Source of the DNA: Pigoraptor chileana
Lineage: Eukaryota; Opisthokonta; Filasterea
DNA: 26,317 nucleotides
Assembly (NCBI GenBank): GCA_943704495.1
Contig: CALSCR010002601.1
Location: 1-26,317 of the forward strand
Direction of reading: 5' to 3'
In this document: positions 1-11,188 of the stretch, in pieces
Layout: each line of letters starts with the position of its first letter
Numbering within the stretch: the first letter of the stretch is position 1
Made by a program: the position numbers and the translations under genes
The notes under the pieces: generated by a model
What the model was told of the DNA's origin: nothing
The model's database searches: none
The model's input: the letters and a program-made list of their open reading frames with translations, nothing else

Positions 1-159
1 ACACGACCTAAGAACATCGCTCACGCATATTAACAAAGCGCGTATTTCAAGCAATAGTGGCGCCGCCCACACCACCTGATCGTGTGCCATGCATGCGCGT
101 AACGCCTCGCGCCACTTGATCGTGTATAGGTGCCATGCGTAACACTTGATCGGCGTGCG

Positions 160-208
160 CATACGGGGTTGTTGAATACATACGGGGCTGTTGAATACAT
201 ATGGGGTG
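160..208. repeat. 19-bp tandem repeat, about 2.6 copies
   Basis: The unit CATACGGGGTTGTTGAATA (160-178) is followed directly by a copy with one change (179-197) and a partial, more diverged third copy (198-208). Just upstream (72-160) are looser direct repeats of about 30-40 bp. No function is apparent. Confidence 0.75.
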
Positions 209-273
209 TGTAGTGGAGCACGCTGTACTCTTTGGCTCGTCTAATGTTCAGTCTGTTTGGCGACTGTATGTAT

Positions 274-350
274 TGTAGGACTTTGGATTCGCTCACGTAT
301 CGGAGCTCGCGAAGCGAGTGGAGAGGAGTGAGTGAGTCCAAAGTCCTACA
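274..350. repeat. Inverted repeat with perfect 14-bp arms
   Basis: Arm TGTAGGACTTTGGA (274-287) is the exact reverse complement of TCCAAAGTCCTACA (337-350). Imperfect pairing continues inward (about 288-296 against 328-336). The 49-bp loop contains a second small hairpin, CTCGC-GAA-GCGAG (305-317). It could be a very short inverted-repeat element, a cruciform, or an RNA hairpin in an upstream transcript. No clear target-site duplication is visible. Confidence 0.7.
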
Positions 351-435
351 TAACACACAGATATATTAATGCCTATCGTATGGAAAGTTTACGAGTGCAT
401 TACATTACATTAGGAAAGAGAGATTTAAGTTGAAG

Positions 436-1483
436 ATGCGGCTCACATTGGCGCGCGTTTCGGAGATCGCAAAGGGCGATGTCCGTGAAATCAAGTCACT
501 TGATGCATCGAAGAGCGAGATTGACGCTGTTGATGACCTAAAGTAAGTTGTGAGACATGGGCGTGCACGCGTGCCCTTATCACCAATTAATTGAGTTCAC
601 TGGGGCTCCATTTTTTATTCTCGCGAACGTTGAGTTTGCTCATCACGTCTCCATTGAACGCAGCGCTTGTGTTGAGCTGCGAAAGCTTAATTTGTCCGAA
701 AACGAGCTGCAGTCGCTTACGGATCTTTCGTACTGTAACTGGCTTACGTGGTTGAATGTGTCGCACAACCACCTCTCCACGCTGCGCGGAATCGAGTGGA
801 TGTCGCAGCTGAACGGTGGGTTTATATGTGCCGCAATGCAAGTCCAATAGGTGGTTGGTGGTGTTGGGGGAGGCTATTGTGAGGCTATCGCGGTTGCTGG
901 TGTTTGGGGCCGCTCAATAGGCCACTGCTGGTGTGTTGGGGGACGCTCACACGCATTTTACGTTGCAACTTCTGATTGGATATCCCATACTGACATGTAT
1001 ACATAACTGCGCAGTGCTGAATGCGAGCCACAATGAAATTGCCGAGATCTCCGTGTTCCCCAAGCTGAAGAACCTCAAGGCACTAGTGCTGAACAACAAT
1101 CGCATCGCACAGATGGAGACGGTTGCAGGGCTAACAGGCCTCAACACGCTCGGTATGTATGACAATGACTGTGTGTATTCGTGCAAACATATGTATGTAA
1201 TGCGAACAATAAATTGCGCTCACACGTTGCATATACTTACATAACCTTTTCAAAATTGTGCGATCCGACGTCCCTCCCGCAGTGCTGTCCCACAACAAGA
1301 TCGCCGAGATCAAAGGAACAAAGCCCCTTCGCGCACTCACAAAATTGTCTGTGGCGCACAACAAAATTCGTGTCGTCCCTGATCTCAGCGACAACGACGA
1401 GTTGGTTGAGCTGCGTTTGAACGATAACAAAATCATGCGCCTGCCAGATACACTCAAATCCAATCCAAAGTGAGTGGGGTGTG

Positions 1484-1561
<78 letters not shown>

Positions 1562-3157
1562 TTGTGTGATTGTGTGTGTGTGTGTGTGTGTGTGTGGAGA
1601 TACATATGTAGTGGGGGATGCCGCCGGTGGATGTTTACGATGCGCGCTTTTTTTGCGAGCGACCAAGTGTGCGCGCGTGTGAAGTGTGAAGTGGGTGTAT
1701 TCGTAAGAGAAAGAGGAAGCGACACCCGAACCAAGTGCAAATACTGATGAGGTACTGCTGCTGCCATATCCTATCCATCTGCCCTCATAATCGGCCCAAC
1801 CTATGAAAAAGGTTAAAGACGATCGATTTTGGGAACAATTTGATCAAGTCCATCGCGGACATAGAGGTGATTGGGCTTTTGCGCGGGCTCACCAACATCA
1901 ACTTGAAAGGGAATCTGGTGTGTGAGGTGGAAGGATATGCCGACAAGGTGGGCTGCGTGTCACTTGTGCGCGTGAGAGGATAGATCGATTCATGTTTCGG
2001 TCGTTGTTTTCAATGACAAGGCAGGAAATGAGTGTGTGCATGCGACGACCCGTATGACCGCCAACACTACTCTATCCGTGCCCCCGTACATGCATGGATG
2101 CACATACACACACACACACACACAGGTGAGAGAGCTGTGCCCCACACTCCTCGTTCTTGACGGAAAGCGTGTCATTCCACGAAAGAATCAAGTGCGCCAA
2201 CTGCTCAAGCAGGTTGCCCTCGACCGTGCCGAAAAGAGCAGATCACGTGGAGACCGATTCAAGGGCCGCACGCCCACTGCACCGAGTGGCGACGGTGAGG
2301 GCAGCGCCGACACTGATGCTGATGCTGATGCTGATGCCGATGGAAAGGGCAAAGCCAGCGAAGAGGGCGAGGGTGCTGCGGATGCGATGGATGGAGAGGG
2401 AACCGCCGGCAGGGCTGCGTCGTCACGGATACACCGACCAACGGGGGGTGCGGGTGACCTGCGGGGGCGTGGAAAGGCGCCGTCGTCGTTTGCGAAAGGA
2501 CAGAAGCGATTCACCCCCGATGATGCGCGGCACACAACAGCACCGGCGCCAAAACACAGCAAGTCGACCGTAAAGCGACCGCGGGAGAGTGCAGAGGAAG
2601 ATGCTGAGCAGCACGTGACGAACGCAATCGCGACAGAGGGGCGAGACGGCGGTAAGCGGCGCAAGATCGGCGCTGTTGACGCTGGCGATATTGCAGCGGC
2701 ACAGACGAAGAAGACCGACAGAACGCACGTGACCGGCGACAAGGTCCATGCAAAGAACAGCGGCAACAGGAATGCGCCCGCGAAGCCATCAGAGGCTGCA
2801 ATTAGACCGCCCAGGCCGACTGCACCCGCCGAAGCCGCGTGGGTGACAACGAAGACTGCTGGTGCCAAGCGCAAGGCAGACAGCGATCTCCCCGCCGACG
2901 CCGACGCCGACGCCGACCGACTCGGAGCGCCAAAGCGTGCGAAGAAGGGCGGCGATGACGGCAAGGGACCGGCAGCCGCAGCGCCGCCGCAGAAAACACG
3001 CAGTGGCGTAGTGGCCGTGGAGCACGTGACGCGACCGTCGGCGGGTGCAAAGGGAAAGGGATCGGCGGCGGAGAAGCCGGCAGTCGATCCATTGGCGCTC
3101 TTTGCAAAGGGATGGAGCGACGACACTGTCGGAACTGGTCTCGGGTCGGGGTGGTAG
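436..3157 (+). CDS. Leucine-rich repeat protein, SDS22-like, with long charged tail
   Basis: Six exons: 436-542, 664-815, 1015-1152, 1283-1469, 1812-1947, 2126-3157, giving 583 residues. About nine LRRs of 22-25 residues fill residues 37-240, with cores such as LRKLNLSENEL, LNVSHNHL, LVLNNNRI and LRLNDNKI. They end in a cap (VRELCPTLLVLDG, 241-253) typical of SDS22/LRRcap proteins. The rest (about 254-583) is low-complexity, rich in Lys, Asp, Ala and Gly, with basic clusters such as GGKRRKIGA and APKRAKKGG that look like nuclear localisation signals, and two Asp-Ala repeats. The family acts as a protein-binding scaffold; a nuclear role is inferred from the tail only. The start ATG has A at -3, as most starts here do. 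I do not recognise a specific orthologue. The acceptor of exon 5 is AAG rather than CAG or TAG. An AATAAA follows the stop by about 150 bp. Confidence 0.88.
1485..1596. repeat. (TG)n microsatellite in LRR-gene intron 4
   Basis: A run of TG dinucleotides, interrupted twice near 1560-1571, starts about 15 nt after the 5' splice site of intron 4 (donor GTGAGT at 1470) and covers roughly a third of the intron. On the sense RNA it is (UG)n. Confidence 0.95.
2106..2124. repeat. Short (CA)n tract abutting the exon 6 acceptor of the LRR gene
   Basis: The tract runs straight into the CAG acceptor at 2123-2125, taking the place of a normal polypyrimidine tract in intron 5. Confidence 0.85.
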
Positions 3158-3602
3158 TGGATACCCCTCGTGGACCCAGGCGATGTTCCATGCCGGCGGG
3201 TTGGAATATGCAATGTCAGGCGTTTGTGTTGTCGTGGTGCGCACGAACTATTTTCAGATAATACAATCCATGGCAGCAAATTGGAGCCAATGCAACAATT
3301 GTACAAATGCAATAAACAGGATGCCCCACTGCCAGTGGTTTGACCGCTTCGTGGCATTGACGATGGGAAAAGTGTGTTGGCGTTGTTTTAATGTTGACTG
3401 CTGAGGCACATATATGTGCACACTTATTGCGTTCACTTGCACAGACTATGATATCATGCATACCGCGGACAATGAAGAAATGGCCTATTAGGGTCTGTCA
3501 GTATGCATGCGATGTACGGCGAATAGCATGAACGGAGGTTTGTGTTCGTCTGTTTGTGTGTGTGCGCGTATGCGTCGATGTTTGTGCGTGTGTGTACCGT
3601 CT
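3158..3602. other. Convergent spacer between the LRR gene and DPH7
   Basis: Both neighbours end here, facing each other over 445 bp. No gene is seen. The LRR gene has a canonical poly(A) signal within it. No AATAAA for DPH7 is visible on the minus strand, so that gene must use a variant signal. Confidence 0.65.
3311..3316 (+). terminator. AATAAA poly(A) signal of the LRR gene
   Basis: Exact AATAAA, 154 bp after the stop codon at 3155-3157, in an AT-richer stretch. It is the only clean hexamer I found suitably placed behind a gene in this window. Confidence 0.5.
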
Positions 3603-6208
3603 TCATAAAGATGAAGGCGTCCAAATCTGAAGGGAGTGGTCATAGAATGAGCATGTGGCTATCAGGTCGCTGGATTCTGCATTGGCACTTTGTCGCCAAT
3701 CGGCGCCGTATGCAATCGACGTGTGGCCCTTGTGTTCAACAATAGTTTCAACAGAGGGAGAAGCAACTGTGGGGGGAAGAAAAACAAAAACACAAAGAAG
3801 CACACACGCGGAAGATACATACAGAGTGTTTACGGTCAGGAAAAAGAAGCGAATATCGAGAATAAACAGCAAATTCAAACAAAACACCCACACCCACACC
3901 CACACCAAATGCACGTACAACACATACGATACATGCGATACACACAGCACCGTACCCCTGCCAATCCATACAGACACACACCAGCAACATCTGTTCCAAC
4001 ACCAGAGATCCCAGAGACGCGCGCGATTGCAAAGCCGCCGTACATGCACGCCGCCAGCAGGACATCGTCACGTGTGGGGTGCCATTTGAGTCGCCAAACG
4101 CCACCCGTCAGTCGATGCGACACAAGTGGACGCACCATCGACCGCACGTCCCACAGGTTCACAGACTCATCGTAGCTACAGAGTGATTGCCCAGTGGTGT
4201 CAGCAGATGTGATTGCCATAGAGTGAATATGAAGGGATTGTAACTGGTGCAAGTGCGTATACGGTTTCGATAGATACTTATTATGCAATACATGCAGCAG
4301 AAAAAGGTCTATTGCATGCTACCACAAGATCAGCACAGCGCAGAACAAATTGACAATATCCAACCTTCCAGTGACCATGATGTGTTCGTTTCTCGGGTGC
4401 GACTGAATGCTGCAGACACCCGCGGAATGTCTGCAAACAAATATATATATCGATTGAAAAGGCACGCACGCATATAGACACACAGACACACAGACACACA
4501 CAACCTTTTAAGTGACATTCCATGCTTGTATCTCTCCTGAAAAAAAATCAACAAAACCCTTTCACACGTGGACGAGACAAGCTAAACCGCAACAGGCTGC
4601 AGCGCCGCCGCTACAAGACACACACACACCATTCCTCGCAACAACAAACCTTTTGCTCGTGAATGTTGGGCGGCCAGTGCCTTGACGGAGGTCCCATCCC
4701 TTGAGCAAACTGTCATCGCCGCCTGCAGCGACATCGCACATCCCGTAACACACACACCGGAACACCAATCGAGAAGAAACAAATGAGGAAAGTGGCGCAT
4801 ATGGTGTAACAGAATTGATTCCGGCCAAAGCATACCCACGAAACGCACGCTCACACATACCAGAGACCCTCCTCTCCCTCACAATCACGCACAAATCGCA
4901 GCACGCAAGCACAAGAACACACCCGAGTAGACAATGTCCGTCTGCCACTGGTTGAACGCGGCGACCCACGCTTCAAACCCGTGGGCATTCCATTCAGCAT
5001 CGCACAAGAGACCTTCGCTGCCGTCGATACGCCACACACTCACACCGCCACTCGAATCACTTGTCACTATGCGCGGATCGTCACTGTGCGAGAATTAGTT
5101 CGTTTGTTAAAAATACACACACGCCAACGAGTGCGGCGGACAGAAGTGGTTCAAGGATACCGATACAAAGCGGAATCGAAGGCAGAGACAATAAGTCGTG
5201 GAAAGGACGAGGAAGGAAGAAGGGCACGCTACGCAAGCGACGCACATAAACACACACATACACACACACACACACACACGCGCGACATGCAGCAGCGGGA
5301 CTGTCACGGCAAACGTCGCATCCTCCTAAGCACACACGCGTGCCCACACCTGCGATGCACGCACGTCGACCACTCGAGAGACAGCTGCAACGAGTCTGTT
5401 GGATCGGTTTGCAGCCAAGGAGAGAGGCGTCGTGACAATCCTGTTGCCTGTCACTTGAGTGAGTCAATCTTTATCCTTCTCTAGCCCATAGGTACACACG
5501 GACACAGACACAAGACACACACCTCAGTTGGGCAGCGCAGCAGCGATAATCGCCCCTGCGCATCTGCTACGCCAAGCACGACATGGCCTGCAAGGGAGTG
5601 CCGACACCTGGGAAAGCGCCAAGTCCGAGAGAATGAGCCAACGGACGCACACAATACAAACGTGCCGAATGACGTGCGAATGCGTCATTCAAAGGTGCAC
5701 ATGCGAGGCAGTGTGAAGCGCACCATTTTGTGTCGAGAAGGGCAGGCAGATCCATTCGTTGCGTCTCGTGAAGCCGACCGGTCGAACAGTCCCTATTCAC
5801 AACGAAAGGAGAGGCCAATGAGTTCGACGACAGTATGACTTGTACGCACATACACACACACACACACACAAACACACACAAACAGAGTTTCAAAAGCGAC
5901 TGCAATTACCCTGCTGCATCGTCATCGCGCCACTCAAACAAGAGGAGCCTCCCAACGCGCTTTCTGGGGGCGTCCTTCCCCACGCTCTCAGAGTCGTCAT
6001 CCTCCCCCGACGATGATGTGCCCGCCACATCCGATTTATTTCCGTTTGCTTCAACAGAGACTGGAGCAGATGCCTCCTCCGCGGCAAGCAGTTGGTATGT
6101 GCCGCATGCGAGCACATCGGTGTGACCCTCAATTGGACACCATTCGGCCGAATCCGCGCTGTATTCCGTATCGAGCGTCGCATGGGTTGCATACAATGGC
6201 GAGGCCAT
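3603..6208 (-). CDS. DPH7: Diphthamide biosynthesis protein 7 (WD40 protein, WDR85)
   Basis: DPH7 is the WD40 protein that removes the methyl ester from methylated diphthine, so that the last amidation of elongation factor 2's diphthamide can occur. Nine exons (minus strand): 6208-5910, 5792-5701, 5587-5523, 5447-5350, 5083-4923, 4722-4650, 4430-4365, 4175-3982, 3766-3603; 403 residues. Family landmarks, in order: an N-terminal AEWCP and LACGTYQL block, [43 protein letters not shown] (about 236-241), [21 protein letters not shown] (around 285), [21 protein letters not shown] and LATCSFYDH near the end. Several are completed only by joining split codons across introns, which supports the junctions. 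The chosen ATG has AAG before it; an in-frame ATG 16 codons upstream would add a Cys/Lys-rich stretch and seems less likely. The donor of intron 2 (GTGCAC) is weak, and intron 8 has a second possible donor nearby. Confidence 0.95.
5246..5279. repeat. CA/TG microsatellite in DPH7 intron 4
   Basis: Mostly (CA)n on the plus strand, so (TG)n on the sense strand of DPH7. It sits in the 5' half of a 266-nt intron whose donor is GTGTGG. Confidence 0.85.
5849..5883. repeat. CA/TG microsatellite in DPH7 intron 1
   Basis: (CA)n on the plus strand with two CAAACA interruptions; it reads (UG)n in the DPH7 transcript and lies in the middle of a 117-nt intron. Confidence 0.85.
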
Positions 6209-6271
6209 CTTTTTTTTTGCGCAACAGCACTTTTTGTTACAGAGGGATTGAAACACACCCCGTCTGGGATG

Positions 6272-6278
6272 ATTTATA
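6272..6278 (-). promoter_or_regulatory. Candidate TATA box of DPH7
   Basis: TATAAAT on the minus strand, about 65 bp upstream of the DPH7 ATG, a distance that would leave a short 5' leader. Based on sequence only. Confidence 0.35.
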
Positions 6279-6549
6279 GTGATATGATGTCAATGTGCTT
6301 TTGTTACAAATGCCACGTGTGGACCCGCCAGTGAGATTCACACGGAGTGGATCAGCCCGCTCGTTGTGGTTGGTTAATAACGTTGCATGAGACGAAGGTA
6401 CATATGAATCAGCCGACAGCACTCTGTGTAACAAATATGCTGATTCAGAGTGTGTTTACATTGTGCTGAAATAAGCATCAGTAATGGGTTGTTTCTGTGC
6501 GTGACGGCACTGACAGTGATGAAGAACCCTCAGAGCGCCCCGATCGACT

Positions 6550-6560
6550 TATATAAAAGG
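6550..6560 (+). promoter_or_regulatory. Strong TATA box without an assigned gene
   Basis: TATATAAAAGG on the plus strand is the best TATA match in the window. Reading downstream it faces into the 3' end of HELLS (minus strand), and no plus-strand gene starts behind it. It may drive a non-coding or antisense RNA, or be fortuitous. Confidence 0.3.
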
Positions 6561-6813
6561 GGATTCAGTCAAAGTATTGATTTCGGGAGTTTGCACACAC
6601 GCAGACGCACGCTCGATCGCACGCCACGCGCGCAAAGGCATCAAACCACACATACATAGCAGACAATCAGTACGCGCACGCTACACACACACGCGGGAGG
6701 CCTCCCGAGGACATGCATGCACACGCACAACCACATCCAAGTCAACATACTCCATCCACGGGGCACGCACACTCGATCTACAAAGCAGGACACAGCGGGT
6801 GATGCCACCAGGG

Positions 6814-10542
<3,729 letters not shown>

Positions 10543-10815
10543 TCGCAGAAACGGCGACTTATGCAAAACCAAAAAAGTGTAACCACTTGGTGGTCCAACA
10601 ATTGACAGAACCAAAACAGACCAAAAGTAGGTAATATTAAGTATACCGCAATTGCAACGCCTATATTTTTAATTCATGCAGTGACACGTGAATAAATATC
10701 GCATACCTGGTTCCAGCGGGGTGATCATGTTGACGGGTGGATGCATGTGGATGCATGTGGTTCCCCAAAACACGAGCCAACCTGTCAATGTGGATGACAA
10801 AGCGTGCTGACCACG

Positions 10816-10824
10816 TTTCCCGCC
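10816..10824 (+). promoter_or_regulatory. E2F-like site upstream of HELLS
   Basis: TTTCCCGCC matches the E2F/DP consensus TTTSSCGC and is followed by an AT run. It lies about 275 bp upstream of the first HELLS ATG and 365 bp upstream of GNL2. S-phase and chromatin genes are commonly E2F-controlled; applying that here is inference. Confidence 0.35.
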
Positions 10825-11072
10825 ATTTTTTACAAGCCATAAAAGGGCATCAGGTTTGAATTTAAGCCATATTTGTATATTATTTCACGATAAGTCTGTT
10901 AATAGATATGTAGTACCAATAAGTTGTTATAATGGGAGAAGCGGACGTGATTAGCCCTATTTTGGGGATTCAAATGAACGGCTGCCACGTGCAAGAGGCG
11001 CACTCAGACACTCAACACAAAAGGTCTTTCTTTCGTCTTGAAAGTGAATCTCTTTGCAATCGTGGTCCATTT

Positions 11073-11078
11073 TATAAA
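11073..11078 (+). promoter_or_regulatory. Candidate TATA box of GNL2
   Basis: TATAAA inside CATTTTATAAATT, about 115 bp upstream of the GNL2 start codon. Position and sequence only. Confidence 0.3.
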
Positions 11079-11188
11079 TTTGCGTTTGATCCACATTGAC
11101 AGCGTTCTATATTACGGCGGGATCTGAAAAACTTTGTCGAACATTTCGCTCTTTGTGACGCACTGTCGTGCGTTTTGTTAGACGAACA

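Larger units (their letters stand above)
1..435. other. Intergenic region upstream of the LRR gene
   Basis: No credible coding region is seen; a 108-codon open frame on the minus strand crosses the repeats and looks fortuitous. The stretch holds imperfect direct repeats around the word ACTTGATCGTGT (about 72-160), a 19-bp tandem repeat (160-208), a long inverted repeat (274-350) and, close to the gene, an AT-rich TATATTAA-like word (about 362-369), some 70 bp before the first ATG. The last could be a core promoter element of the LRR gene. Confidence 0.6.
6209..6813. promoter_or_regulatory. DPH7 promoter region and HELLS 3' flank
   Basis: The 605 bp between the DPH7 start and the HELLS stop must hold the DPH7 promoter and the HELLS 3' end. 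On the minus strand TATAAAT (6272-6278) lies about 65 bp before the DPH7 ATG and is the best core-promoter candidate. The half nearer HELLS contains a strong plus-strand TATA box (6550) with no gene behind it, CA-rich sequence, and a perfect 14-bp palindrome CGGGAGGCCTCCCG (6694-6707). No coding region is convincing. Confidence 0.55.
10543..11188. promoter_or_regulatory. Divergent promoter region of HELLS and GNL2
   Basis: The 646 bp between the two ATGs must serve both genes. Visible elements are an E2F-like TTTCCCGCC (10816-10824), a TATAAA word (11073-11078) about 115 bp before the GNL2 ATG, a duplicated GGATGCATGT (10738-10760), and two CACGTG E-boxes (about 10685 and 10986). The middle is AT-rich. 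No coding region is supported. Confidence 0.6.

Noticed and set aside
1470-1767. Open frames coding Cys-Val or Thr-His runs over TG/CA repeats
   Set aside because: Microsatellites have no stops in some frames; these lie in an intron. The same applies near 7326-7586, 18476-18888, 22280-22633 and 25807-26315.
2188-3357. 389-codon open frame on the minus strand
   Set aside because: It is antisense to the GC-rich, low-complexity tail of the LRR gene, is Ser/Ala/Pro-rich with no motifs, and has no splice or promoter support.
6694-6707. Perfect 14-bp palindrome CGGGAGGCCTCCCG
   Set aside because: One or two such palindromes are expected by chance in 26 kb, and nothing around it suggests a function.
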